Assembly (NCBI GenBank): GCA_001275005.1
Contig: JWZX01001656.1
Span: forward strand, 1 to 26,477
Source of the DNA: Chrysochromulina tobinii
Lineage: Eukaryota > Haptophyta > Prymnesiales > Chrysochromulinaceae
DNA length: 26,477 nucleotides
Direction: 5' to 3'
Below the pieces are notes generated by a model that worked only from the letters and a program-made list of their open reading frames with translations, had not been told where the DNA came from and ran no database searches. Positions 8,730-19,522 of the stretch are shown piece after piece. Position numbers and translations under genes: made by a program. Every line of letters starts with the position of its first letter. Position 1 is the stretch's first letter.

Positions 8730-11322
8730 ATGGATGTCAGCACAATAGCTGCGGTGACGGAGCTTTCGGAGAAGCATGTGGGGGAGGTGATGCGCAGCCT
8801 CGGCCACGACACGGAGAAGATTGCGGCGGCAGTGGATCAGTACCTCAACTCCAAGAGCGGTCCCTTGAAAGATGGCACCGAGATGGCCGATGGCTGGGCA
8901 GAGAGTGGCAAGCCGCGGCGTCCCAAGAAGGTGCGCCCCTGCTGCCTTTATGGCCCCGCCAACGCTGCCCGCGCCGCAACGATCGGGCCGGCGAGGCTGG
9001 CCTGTGCGGCTGCCCTGCGCGGCTCGACGCACTGGCCGCCGCATGCATATGCGCAGCCTGGTCGCGCTCGGGTCGCCGGGTTGCCTGATAGCCGCACGTG
9101 CAATGCCCCCAGCTTATCACTGACAACGCCATGTGCGCTGCCTGTGCTGCGTCGCAGGGCGACGAGGAGCCCGTGGGTGCCAAGAACGAGGAGCGCTCCG
9201 AAAGGAAAGGCAAGGAGGAGCGACGCGAGCGCGACGGCAAGGGCAGCGGCGGCCGTGGCGGGAGCGGTGCGTGACAGCCGCGCGCGCGCACCTTGTGACA
9301 CGCCCACGGCGGCACGAAGCTCCGAATCCTTTGCGCTCCGCTCTCGCACCACCACCACCGCCACCACCACCATCCCCAACTCCACCACTACCTCCACCAC
9401 TACCACCACCACCAGAGCACACTGCCCGACACCACGCCCTCTCCATCCCCACCACCCCCACCATCTCCGCCATCCCTGCCATCCCCACGTCTCTCATCCC
9501 TTTGCTCATCGATGTGCGTCGCCCGCAGAGTCGCGTGGCAAGGGCAAGGGCGACGGCAAAGGCGACGGCGAAGGCCGCGGCCGGGGCAAGGGACGCGGTG
9601 GCGCCGGCGAGGGCAAGGGTGCGCGTGCCGGTGCCCCGTCGGCCGATCGGCCTGAGCGCCCTCCGCGCCCTGAGCGGCCACCGCGCACCGACGAGGCGAG
9701 CGCGGCGGTCACGGACGCGGCGGTCGCCAACGGGACGCCCACGACAACGCCACTCGAGGAGAGCGACGTGGTGATTGCCGAGGCGCCCACGACAGCGCCC
9801 CCCGCGCATGTGCCGTCTGCCCAGCAGGCCAAAACTCCGTTCACTGCGACCGCGCCGAGCACGGTGGCCTGGGGGTCTACCAAAAATTGGGCCGAAGTGT
9901 TGAAGCCGCCACCGCCGCCGCTGCCGCTGCCGCTGCCGGAGCCCTTGCCCGTCGAGGCGGCACCGGCGGAGGCGGAGGGCGCGGCCGCCGAGGGCGCCGA
10001 CGGCGAGGGCGGCAAAGGCGACGGCAAGAGCTCTCGCGCGCGCGGCGGGCGCGGCAAGGGCGACGGCGCAAAGGGCAACCGCCGCTCGAGCGCTGAGCGC
10101 GACGCCGAAACGTTTAGCGAGACGGCCGGTGGGGGGCGTGGCGCACGCAGCTCGCGTGGGCGGCCGGGCAAGGGCGGAGAGGGCGGCAGCGACGGCAAGC
10201 TCGCCGCCGGCGCGCCTCCGGGTCTGATGCCTGCGGCCGAAGGCGCCGAGGTTCCTCCCGAGGCCTTCAAAGACCCCGCCATCCTCGAGATACGATCTGC
10301 CGACCACCTGCCGCCGCAGATGCTCAGCGATCTCGTGTACGACAACAGCGACAAGCTCCAGACGTTCATGGAGGGTCACGATGTGTCACCGCTGGGCGTG
10401 TCGCTGCCCGACTCGCTCAAGGGGGTTGTCCCCTCGACTAACAGCGCGGCCCTCCCCGGGTTCTGCGCCTCCGCCATTGCATGCGCCTCCGCCGACGGCG
10501 CGGCCGAGGGTGGCTCAGAATCCGCCGTGCCGCCGGCCGCGCCGGACTTGAGTGCGCTCAGCTTGAACAGTGGTGTGGTGCCGGAGGTCGAGACTGCGTC
10601 CCCGCCGAGTGCTCCTCCGCCACCCGAGGGGAAGCCCCGCTACATGGGTGCGCCTACTATGGCGCCCCCGCCGGGTATCACTTTCTCCGCGCCCGCGGCG
10701 GTGCCCATGCCGTACGTGCCGGCTCCGCCGCCCGGCATCCCGCCCGCGGGCATGACGAGTGCTGGCATGTACGACAACGGCATGGGCGGGCCGCCCCCCT
10801 TCAGCAGATTTGACGCACCCGGCTCGAGTGCCGGCTTCAGCGGCGGCCCCATGGGCGGCATGGGCCCCCCACCCGGTATGGGCCCCCCACCCGGTATGGG
10901 CCCCCCACCGGGTATGGGCCCCCCACCCGGTATGGGAGGGATGGGCCAGCTACACGGAGCGCCCGTGGGCCGCTCGCCGCCGCAGGGCTCGATGAGCTTA
11001 GGTGGCATGATGGGCGGCATGCCCGGAATGGGAGGATTCGCACCTGGCATACTCATGGGCGGCGGACCTGGAGGCCCCGGAGGGCCTCGGCCCGTCGGCA
11101 TGTCGATGCCCGGCGGCGAGAAGGAGGGTCGCTCCGGGCGAAAGTCCAAGGGAGGCGGGCGCAACAAGCAGCATCGTGACGGCCCACTGCTCGGCGGCCT
11201 CTCGGGCGTCCCTTCATTTGGGCAGCCCGGTCCCATGGACGGCGGCATGTCCGGCCTGGGGGTGGGCCACCTGCCTCCTCCTGGCCTCGGCATGGGCGGC
11301 AACAGCGGCATGGGCGGCAACA

Positions 11323-11361
<39 letters not shown>

Positions 11362-11925
11362 CGGGCATGCGCGACTTGCCATCGAGTGCGCCGCAGGGCA
11401 TGAGCCCGCCCAATCCCATGAGCATGGGCTACCCGCCGACGCCTCAGATGACCTACATGGGGGGCCACCCACCGATGCCCACGATGGGCCCATACGGAGC
11501 TCCAACCAGCGGCTTCGCCTCGCCCGGTATGGGCAGCATGTTCATGCAGGGCAACATGTACGGCTGGGCCTCCGACTCTATACGGCGGAACACAGTACGC
11601 GCCCGCACCGCCGCCCCAACAATTCGTGGGCCCGCCCGGAAATTACGGACCGCCGCCGCCGCAGCAGTGGCAGCAGCAGGGCATGAGCGGCGGCCCACCG
11701 GGCAACCAGAGCGGCTTTGGCGGCTACCAATCGGGCGGGCTCGGAATGGCCCAAGGCGGTCTGGGCGGTGGCCCCGGCATGGGCGGCCCCCCGGGGAATC
11801 CATACTCGCACGGGGGGCCCGGCCAGTCCTTCGGGTATGAGGATGGCTCCGGAGGCGGCGGCCAAAACCAATTCGACGGCAACGCGCCCCCGATGTTCCG
11901 CTACACTGGCGGCGGCTACTCGTGA
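8730..11925 (+). CDS. UBA-like domain (GIP1/UBAP2 type) protein with Gly/Pro/Met-rich tail; frame broken at 11559-11580
   Basis: Exons 8730-8930, 9158-9266 and 9529-11925. Residues 1-45 form a three-helix UBA-like fold (VTELSEKHVGEVMRSLGHD), as at the N-terminus of plant GIP1 and animal UBAP2/Lingerer proteins, which act in transcription or RNA granules. Then come RGG/KGDGKG-type basic stretches, a NWAEVLKPPPPP segment, a conserved-looking patch (about 10250-10430) and a long disordered tail with MGPPPG, GGNSGMGG and NYGPPPPQQWQQQG repeats. The frame shifts near 11580. Omitting 22 bp (11559-11580, bounded by TACGGC repeats) restores one natural frame of 894 aa ending TGA 11923-11925. Without this the protein changes to an Arg-rich frame ending at 11840. 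The two introns are ordinary GT-AG without exon duplication. A role in mRNA granules is inference. Confidence 0.75.
9339..9478 (+). repeat. CCA/CAC-rich microsatellite in intron 2 of the UBA-like gene
   Basis: CAC/CCA triplets fill much of intron 2 (9267-9528) and encode runs of Thr or Pro if read through. They lie between good GT and AG sites, and the exon frames join without them. Confidence 0.75.
10860..10931 (+). repeat. 18-bp coding repeat, four units (MGPPPG)
   Basis: Four near-identical 18-bp units encode MGPPPG in tandem in the disordered tail of the UBA-like protein. They are in frame, so unit number can vary without breaking the protein. Confidence 0.9.
11559..11580 (+). other. 22-bp frame-disrupting insertion
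   Basis: TACGGC occurs at 11559 and 11581 with 16 bp between. Excising one 22-bp unit joins ...GNM to YGGTQYAPAPPPQQF in frame. No GT-AG or GC-AG pair fits this short stretch, so splicing is unlikely. It is a real indel, a duplicate-bounded insertion or an assembly error. Confidence 0.6.
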
Positions 11926-13233
11926 ATGGCGCTGTGATGGGCGCTACGTCGGACCATCATGGCGCCGTCGTGGGCGCCGTCGTGGTGGGCGTCGTGGTGG
12001 GCGTCGTGGAGCAGCAGGCGGCGGCAGCAGCAGCAGCTCGACGGCGCCCACCACGACGCGGAGCGGTGGCGGTGGCGTGCGAGGCCTGTGCGAGAGCGAG
12101 GGCCTGCGGCCGCACGCTGGCGGCGGAGGTGGTGGCGGCGGCGGCGGCGCTGGCGGAGCGGAGGAGCTCGAGGAGAGCCGGTGGACTGAGGCGGCGGAAC
12201 GACGTGGAGGGGGTAAGGATTTGACACACGAGCTGCGGGCGTGCCACAGGGGCGAGAGGGCACGCCCGCGAGGGCCGGGCGTGGGAATGTGCTGGGATGA
12301 GGCGTGCGACTATTGCGATGAGAAGATCTATTATGACCTATATGTGGAGCATCAGGGGTGCTGGAGACGACGTAACATGGTTGCGTCATTCCGTGGGTCC
12401 GGAGTCGGAGAGGAGCCTCGAGATATTGCGATATTCGTACGATTCAAAGTCTTGTGTGCTGTTCTCTTGCTTTCCTTTCACCTTTCGACTCAACTCGTTT
12501 CCGCACGTGCCCACGTCTTCGTCCAGTCGAGGATTCCACTTGATTCGCCGCGGCCGCATTCCCGCCCAGGGGAGGGGTCAGGGGTGGCGGGTGGCGCGCC
12601 CGGATTCCGGATCCGAATTATCGTTCGTATCCGGAGCGGGGCTCCTGTGTGCTGTGACCTCGCTGTGTCGTGAAGACCCGAGACCGTACCGTGCGTTCGC
12701 GCCGGCGTGAAGTATCGTGTGAAGTGTCGAAGTTTGGATGTACACCGTGTCCGGTCCACGAAGAGCGCGGGCCGCGGCGGCCGGCGCGCGCGAGAGGCGG
12801 AGTGCCCAGCCGGGCGCGGGACGTCGAGCGGGACGTCACGGCGGCCGGCGCCCGCGCCGTGGCCCGTGGGGACTACCCATGGCGCCCGGGCAGCGCGGAC
12901 GGGCTCCAGCGGCACACGGCGGTGGTCCGCGTGATCACCGCGCCCCGCGCCCCGCCGGCGGCGCCCGCCCGCGCCCCCGCTGCTTAGTTTCGGCCGCTGG
13001 GCCCGCGCTGCGCGCTGACGCTTAGTCGTGCATTGGAGCCGCTCGTATGTGTCGTGTCGTTTGCTCCGTCGAGCGGCGCAGATCAAACGGTCCGCCGCCT
13101 CTTGGCGTGACGCGGTGTGCGCGACGAGATTACACCCCCCACCCATCCCCCGATCGGTTCAGAACACGTCCTGCGGTCTGGGCTCGTGGTGACAAGATGC
13201 TCTAGACAGACTGGTGATCGCTCACTCGAAGGC
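11926..13233. other. Intergenic between convergent UBA-like and PGAM5 genes
   Basis: About 1.3 kb. It starts with GTCGTGGTGGGC-type repeats (11960-12010) that can pair with their inverse at 12040-12060, then GCGGCGG-rich DNA to about 12200. Long frames on both strands here translate to low-complexity or compositionally random protein. I see no supportable gene. Confidence 0.5.
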
Positions 13234-14994
13234 TCACTCCCAGCCCCGAGAGCTTCCAAACGTCGTCTCAGCGAGCGAGAGGTGGCCCGCGTCGCCAAAG
13301 GCATCCAAGCACACGCGCCCGTCCGTAACGATGCGCAGGTGCGTGATGCTGCCGTTGAACCCACCCATGCGCAGCCAGCATTCGGGAGGGAGTTGCAGCG
13401 CCCGCAGCACAAAGAAACGGATCACGTTCATGTGACACACAACGATCTCGTACTCGTGCTTCGAAGGCACGCGCGTAGTACTCGTTGTCGTAGGCGCCGT
13501 CGGAGGCGCCGTCGTAGGCGCCGCCGCCACCGCCGGTGTGGCCATCGGCGAAGATTGAGCGTCGTGCTGAGCGTCCTGCGCGAGGACGAGTCAAACGCAA
13601 TTAAACGCAATCACACGCAATCAAGAAGCGCCTTGAGATCCGAGTGAGGACGAATCACACGCAATCACACGCAATCAAGAAGCGCCTTGAGATCCGAGTG
13701 AGGACGAATCACATGCAATCACACGCAATCAAGACGCGCCTTGAGATCCGAGTGAGGACGAATGAAACGCAATCACACGCAATCAAGAAGCGCCTTGAGA
13801 TCCGAGTGAGGACGAATCACACGCAATCACACGCATTCAAGAAGCGCCTTGAGATCCGAGTGATGACGAATGCCATCACGCACTATCGGATGCGCCGTCA
13901 GAGGCAATCACACGCAATCAAGGTCTGACCTGAGCAAGCGCCGCCGCGAGAGCCTCCTGCTTACGAGGTAGGCCACGGTAGAATAACTTGCGGAACGCGG
14001 CCTCGAGCCGAGCGCCTTCGTAGTGGACGGCGTCAGCCTCGGCCCAGCCAGTAGGCATGTCGTGGGCAGGGGGGCATCCCTCGGACAGGTTCGAGTCCGG
14101 CGCCACTCGCTGCACCTGATGAGGGATGCAATCAGGGAGCAATCACTCGCGCAATCATCCCTCGGACAGGTTCGAATCCGGCGCCACTCGCTGCACCGAC
14201 GCTGGCAGCCGCGCGGCGATGATGTCCGCTGTCTCCATAGCACGCGTCAGCGTGCTCACATGCAGGCGCACATCACCTTCGCGTCCCGCCGCCTGGAGCA
14301 CTGGCTGAAGCATCGCCCCAAGCCGCTCGCCCGCGAGCGCCGCCTGCTGCCGGCCAAGTGGCGTGAGGACCTGCCGCTCGTTGACTGCTTCGAACGACGG
14401 ACCACGCTGCTGATACTCCTCGAGACGCACCTGATGAGGGAGGCAATCATGGGTCATCAGTGGCCATCAGCAGCAGTCATCATGAACGACAGCGAGCTCC
14501 TCGAGATGCACCTGCCAAACGTCGGCCTCGTCGAGCCGCTTGCTGAGCTGGCGCTGCTCCTCGTACTGGCCGTGACGCACGAGGATAATGTGCCTCACTT
14601 TGGCGCCGCCGAAGGCGTGCTCGCGGTACGCACGCCGGTACAACGCGGGTAAGTCGTCGCGGCTCTGCTCGATCAGCTTGTCGACGGCGTCGGCTCCTTG
14701 GTTCGAGTGCTCGGCGTATAGCTTCCTAATTGCCGTGGGGTAGTCGAGGGGCCACTCATGACCCAGGTGCTTCGCAATGTCCTTGGCGCTCAGCTCGCGG
14801 TAGTCCCAATTCCAGTCCCAATCGGGTGCATGCGACTTTGCACGCTGAGGCTCCTTGGATGACGGCATGGTGTACACCCGAGGCGTGCGCTGGCCATCGC
14901 CGTCTTGTTTCTCGAGAAGCGTCGGCATTGCGGTGCATGAAGCGAGGCCGAGGGGAGCGGCCCGCCGCAGGAGGCTGCTGAGGCAAAAGCGCAT
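13234..14994 (-). CDS. PGAM5: PGAM5-like mitochondrial serine/threonine phosphatase
   Basis: A histidine-phosphatase-fold enzyme that in animals dephosphorylates mitochondrial proteins and not phosphoglycerate. Exons on the minus strand are 14994-14512, 14430-14197, 14115-13930 and 13575-13234, giving 414 aa. Residues 1-25 ([20 protein letters not shown]) look like a mitochondrial presequence or anchor. WDWNWD at 59-64 matches the WDPNWD assembly motif of PGAM5. RHGQ carries the catalytic His141, followed by [49 protein letters not shown] and NGSITHL. The motif order matches PGAM5 and not glycolytic mutases. The start at 14994 is the first ATG giving the presequence. A Thr/Ala/Pro-rich linker opens exon 4. 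Introns 1 and 2 are both 81 nt and begin with a copy of the next exon. Confidence 0.92.
13576..13929 (-). repeat. PGAM5 intron 3 with 54-bp satellite (354 nt)
   Basis: About five units of a 54-bp repeat, with unit starts at 13651, 13705, 13759, 13813 and 13867 plus a diverged earlier copy from about 13597. Each holds two CACACGCAATCA-type boxes and CGCCTTGAGATCCGAGTGA. 54 is divisible by three and several frames stay open, so gene callers may take it for coding. Confidence 0.85.
14075..14196 (-). repeat. PGAM5 intron 2 flanked by 41-bp direct repeats
   Basis: 14156-14196 (start of the 81-nt intron 14116-14196) and 14075-14115 (start of exon 3) are identical over 41 bp but for one base. The 40-bp insert between them ends ATCCCTCATCAG. 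The two copies would encode the same peptide ([13 protein letters not shown]). Confidence 0.92.
14431..14511 (-). repeat. PGAM5 intron 1, exon-copy type (81 nt)
   Basis: The intron starts GTGCATCTCGAGGAG and the next exon starts GTGCGTCTCGAGGAG. The insert is TGATGGCCAC/TGATGACC-type sequence ending GCCTCCCTCATCAG. Confidence 0.88.
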
Positions 14995-15823
14995 CGAAAC
15001 TTGCCTCGGACGGGTTGACGAAACACTCACAACACTACCGGTACCATGAAATTGATAGGAAAGTGAGGAGCACTCAATAGAAAGTGCTACGAGCGTGTTT
15101 ATGTTTCGTGTGTTTGTGTTTCCGAGTACAACAAGGCTGCCTCTCCGGGTAGTCCGAAACAATTTTGGCATTTGGGCCATAGCGCATAGGAACCCTATAC
15201 GATTGGGGACTCGTCATGATTATTTTGAATTTTCTGTATTCTGTACATGGTATATCTAGAGAGAGATTTGTAACTGACCAAGCTACCCTACCAATTGGCG
15301 GGACCCCCTGAATTGCGGTATTTAGCGGTTGGGGAATTTGAGAAGGCAGAAGGGGGAAATTCCGGCGCGGAGCGGTACGCAGCTTCCTACCTCACGTATC
15401 GACGTATGTGCACAGCCGCGAGCCGGCACCTTTACGGTATCACCGATCTCAGTAAAATGTGGCGACGGACCGCGACAGGCATGCCGACATGGACCGATCC
15501 GAGAAGCCGCGCATTCGCATGGACATTCGTCGAACATCAACATGTGGCGATGCGACATGGGAACGATGGGACGGCATGGTGATTCTGAAACACGCACATG
15601 ACGTAACATCCCGCTTGAGTGCACCGCTTGAGCCTTACCTGGGCTGCAGATCCTGTTTAACATAACGGGCGGGGCATACCAGGGGACTCCTACAGTGAAC
15701 ATCATAGTCTGACGGTTGACTGGCGGGCCCCTTCGACAGCGCGATGATAAATTATCAAGTACTTGTTCAAGTCCAATAGAGGTGAGACCATACCGATGGC
15801 AGTAGATGGCAGGGTGAGATCTC
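14995..15823. other. Intergenic: PGAM5 upstream and channel 3' flank
   Basis: About 830 bp with PGAM5 promoter and 5' UTR at its left. 15190-15275 is relatively AT-rich (TGGTATATCTAGAGAGAG). Open frames at 15295-15582 (+) and 15322-15948 (-) overlap each other and resemble nothing I know. Confidence 0.45.
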
Positions 15824-18716
15824 TCAGCACTGCAGAGCCACATCAGGATTCCTAGGGCTGGACCCCGTCGCCTTCGGGGCGCCCGAATCGGCTTTCCCAC
15901 CCGCACTTGTAAGAGAGCGAGCCGCAGAGGCCATTGAGTTCGTGGCACGTGCTGCTTTGGTACGGGCCCTCAGCGTGCCTGAGACGATTTCGGCCGCTCC
16001 GGCTCTGGCGAGCGAGGCGGTGGCCCCAAGGCGGCGCCGACCAAAACTGGCCATCTCGGAAGCGCCGTTCTGATCATGGACGCTGGTGTTCCCTTTGACA
16101 AGGCTGCCCTCAGCGGCCCCCATCGAGCCGCGAACCCACAGGTCGTTAAGTGTCTGAATGAAGAGGCGGTGCTCCGGCAGCTTCGAGTGCAGGAGGGCCT
16201 CAAAGCTGCCCGCCGAAAGGAACATGAATTCGCAGATCTCGAGGGGCTTGACCGACGCAGTGGCGATGCGCTTGGTCGGGTTCGCATACTTGAGCAGCTC
16301 GTACCCGAAGCAATCTCCCTTGGAGATCAGCTCCCGGGTGCCATCGCTAGAGGTGTATTCACAGGTGCCTGAGACGATGACAAATAGCCCGGGCACGCTG
16401 TTCCCGAGTACCATGATCATCCGCTGGTCTGGCAGCGCGACGAGCGGCTTCATGTTCATGACGAGGGTGAGGGCCAGCTCGCTCTTCATGGCCTCGGTGA
16501 GCAAGGTCGTGTCCCCGAGCGTGAAGACGGCGGCGATCGCATCAGTTAGGTTCTTATCGGCCGACCTGATGAAGTAGCCAATCGGTCATCAGTGCCAAAC
16601 AGAGGGCACTCAGTGGTCATTAAGTCGCATCGATCAAGCTCGTATCGGCCGACCGGATGAGCTCCTCTTGGAGGTGGTAATCAAGTGGTTCAGGGTAATC
16701 AAGAGGTAATCAAGTGGCAATCAAGCCGAACCGGATGAGCTCCTCTTGGAGGTGGTAATCAAGTGGTTCAGGGTAATCAAGAGGTAATCAAGTGGCAATC
16801 AAGCCGAACCGGATGAGCTCCTCTTAGAGGTGGTAATCAAGTGGTTCAGGGTAATCAAGAGGTAATCAAGTGGCAATCAAGCCGAACCGGATGAGCTCCT
16901 CTTGGAGGTGCTTCGGAAGCTGCTCCATGATCTCTTGCGTATCGGGGATGGTCCCGCCGTGCATCTGCCACGTGTGGTCCAGGAAGGTGATGATCTTGCG
17001 AGTGGTGACCCGATCGACTTTGCGCATCTTGAGGAAAAGTCGCACGCGTACGAGAGCCTCCCTCTGCGCCTTACCCACAGCATCGAGGTTATCGATCACG
17101 TTGCAGACGTAGCCGACGATCAAGCTTTGGAAGTAGATGAAGACGAAGACGGTCGAAATGGCAAAAATGAGGCCATTGAGTCCGATGGAATCTGATATCT
17201 CACCCACGCTTAGCTTGATCGCGTGGAAGAGCGAGTAAACATAGCACTCGTACAGCGTCACGCGCCGCTGGCTCGCCTCAACGAGCAGGGACGCAAGCTG
17301 CCCGATGGCGTTCGGTGTCGTGTAGCCCGCGCACTCCTCCACGGTGGTCAGGTTGAGTGGCTGTGCAAAGAGCGAGGCGCTCGGCATGCGTGCCGTCACG
17401 TCGGCCCACGAGCCGTTAGTGAGCACTGCGGCGGACCCAACATCGAACGCGCCGCCAAGGAGTGAGCGCGACCAACTGGCCAGCTGGTACGCGTCGAGCA
17501 TGCCCCAATCGCCTTCCTCCTCGATGGCCATGTAGAAGCGCGCCGTCTGCATCTGCCCAAGCTCCAAATAGAACTGGGACGGCAAATAGTACGGCGGGTG
17601 GTCGTAGCAGCCGCCCCGGTACGACACTTTCCACTCGTGATTCCTTGACGAATCAAGAGCGAAGGCGTGATTCACGAGCCAGTAGATGCATGCGAACGCA
17701 TGCCACATGAAGAGCTGGCAGCCGATGAGACCTATAAGAGAGAGGGTGCCCGTCGGCAGCCACGGCAGGTACTCCGCGATGAGCTTGGCTGCCTTCTTGA
17801 GACGGAAGACTCGGCCAAGCTTGAGGAGCTTCAGAATCTTGAGCACTCGAATGTTCTGTTCGGAGCCGCCGCTGCCAGCGGGCGTCGTCGGGCTTGTGAG
17901 TCTGTCGATCGAGAGCAGCGAGAAAGGGATGGATGCCGGCACATCGATTAAGAACCATCCCCGCAGGTACCTGCTCCAGATCTTTCTCGCAGAGCGGACC
18001 TCGTTCCCGTTGTCCGAGTACGTCGTAAAAAAGTTGAGCAGCACGTCGGCGAGGAAAAAGACGTCGCCGAAGAGATCAATGGCGAAGAGGACCCTGTTGT
18101 CATCGATGAAGGCACCAAAGCCAATGTCTAACGGTGCTTGGATGATGGAGATGAGGATGAGCACACTAGAGACGAGGTCCCACGTCTGGCGCGCAGGATG
18201 AAACTCGCCGATCAAGCACCAGGAGCCCTCCTTCCGTAGCTTCTCACGCTGGTACCGCAGAGGGTCCTGAGCGAGTAGCGACTTTCGAGTCTGGGCTGTG
18301 GTGAGCATGGGTTTCGGCTTGGGTGACTCGACCTCGGAAAACCTCGGCGAGGCAGCTTCATCGAGAGGAGGCTTCCAAATGGTGGCGGCTCTGAATAGCG
18401 TCTTCATTTTCGTCCGCGTCCTCGAACTTTGTCTCGAACTTTGTCTCGAGCTTTGTCTCGAGCTTTGTCGTGGGGGTAGATCGCTGCCGAAGAGATCTGC
18501 CACGTCTGGCGCGCCTTCGAACACGTTGATCTTCTTCTTCCCCTGCTTCTCGTTTAGCCGCACATCTTGGAGAAGGAGCTCGCGCAGCTCCCGCACGGCG
18601 TGCTGCAGCGCGTCAATTTTGTCATCCACGGACGGCCCCGGCGCCGCTGCTGCATCTACAGTCGGCTGTAGTGGCTCCGATGCGGCTGGCGGCGGCGCGG
18701 CCGTTCGCGCAGACAT
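15824..18716 (-). CDS. Cyclic-nucleotide-gated-like cation channel
   Basis: Six-transmembrane channel subunit of the EAG/CNG superfamily. Exons 18716-16888 and 16565-15824 give 856 aa. Approximate residues: coiled segment 30-60; S1 178-198; S2-S3 209-270 (LFGDVFFLADVLLNFFTTY); S4 288-312 with basic residues every third position (RVLKILKLLKLGRVFRLKK); S5 323-350; a long extracellular turret with Cys and NXT/NXS sites 355-480; pore helix 491-508; S6 512-540; C-linker to about 610; cyclic-nucleotide-binding domain about 611-740 (GDCFGYELL...KRIATASV). The pore reads KLSVGEIS, lacking the GYG of K+ channels and resembling the TIGE filter of CNG channels, so it may pass mixed cations. The start is the first ATG in frame. 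The binding cassette departs from FGE, so ligand gating is uncertain. Confidence 0.88.
16566..16887 (-). repeat. Channel intron: 78-bp tandem copies of the exon end
   Basis: Units at 78-bp steps (CCGGATGAGC at 16653, 16731, 16809, 16887) each contain the last 18-25 bases of exon 1 plus TTGATTGCC/TTGATTACC repeats. The outermost copy (16677-16624) continues directly into a diverged copy of exon 2's start, so it resembles the junction before the intron existed. Confidence 0.88.
18421..18472 (-). repeat. 12-bp coding repeat in the channel N-terminus (RQSS x4)
   Basis: Four 12-bp units of CTCGA[A/G]CTTTGT encode RQSS repeats at about residues 83-99. They are in frame, Ser/Arg-rich and probably disordered. 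Confidence 0.85.
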
Positions 18717-19522
18717 CAGCCACGGAATATTTGGCACGCCTCCTCCCCTGCACTCCGCACGCGCGGGATTTCGCGTTCCCGTTCGAGAGTTGAGATTCCG
18801 CAGGTATCCAGAGGGATCTCACTTTCCCTGCGTCCTGGCACCCCCCGGTAACGGTTTAGACACCTCACCAGGAGGAGCAGTCAGGGCAGAAGAAAACGGG
18901 GAAGCCGGGACATAGCCGGTAAGGGCGGCAAGGGGCTAAAGGGGCTCGTGGAGCGGCGGCAACAATTACATGTAGGGCAAGAGAACTTGAACTTGAACTT
19001 GCAGGGCAAGCTTGTAGGGCGGCAAGTTCTTGGGCAAGTTAAGGCAAGGGCCGCGGGAAGGGCAAGGCCTGCAATGCATGCGCCGCGACGGGCGCTGGGC
19101 GCTGTGGTGTGTGGTCGCGATATTTGCTGTGCCAGGGTGGCCTCCCGGTCTTTTGCGAGTCCTGTCCGACGTTGAGTCGGCCGCCGTGTCTGACTAAGTC
19201 GTAAAGCCAACGAGAAACCGACCGACGGTCCACGGCACGGTGACCGTCGCCGCGGCTACGCTAGGGGGTAAGGGGGACTAGGTGCGCGGCCTTTGTGTGT
19301 GCATGCTCGTGTTATGCTCGTATTTGTAACGTCTTCCGCTGCGCGGTTGTCTGGGCACTGGGGTCCGGCGGGTTCATGGGTCGCGTGTGGTGGTTCGCTC
19401 CCTCTCCCTTTAGGTGGTCCCTTACCTCTCGCAGTCGCACGACTTCGGACCATGCTTCGGACTTGCGGCGGTCCGCGATCGGATTTAAGATCGGATATCG
19501 TTTCGATATTACAGATTTCGGA
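18717..19522. other. Intergenic: channel upstream, phosphoglycerate mutase 3' flank
   Basis: About 800 bp. GAACTT/AACTTG repeats lie at 18985-19005 with related GGGCAAG motifs to 19050, and a short AT-richer stretch at 19480-19525. No gene is supportable; the channel promoter should be at the left. Confidence 0.45.

Noticed and set aside
9117-10379. 420-codon minus-strand frame
   Set aside because: Antisense shadow of the UBA-like gene's low-complexity coding region and introns.
11717-12673. 318-codon plus-strand frame
   Set aside because: It overlaps the UBA-like gene's last exon in another frame and then runs through GC-rich trinucleotide repeats. The translation is compositionally random.
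12490-13146. 218-codon minus-strand frame between the UBA-like and PGAM5 genes
   Set aside because: Arg/Pro/Ala-rich translation typical of chance frames in GC-rich DNA. No recognisable domain or splice context.
13597-13900. 54-bp regular repeats as a CRISPR array
   Set aside because: The units are direct tandem repeats without unique spacers, lie in an intron of a eukaryotic gene, and no cas genes are near.
14085-14180. tRNA-like B box (GGTTCGA[A/G]TCC) twice in PGAM5
   Set aside because: No A box, acceptor stem or anticodon arm fits around it. The sequence codes for the conserved [10 protein letters not shown] of PGAM5, and its second copy is explained by the exon duplication.
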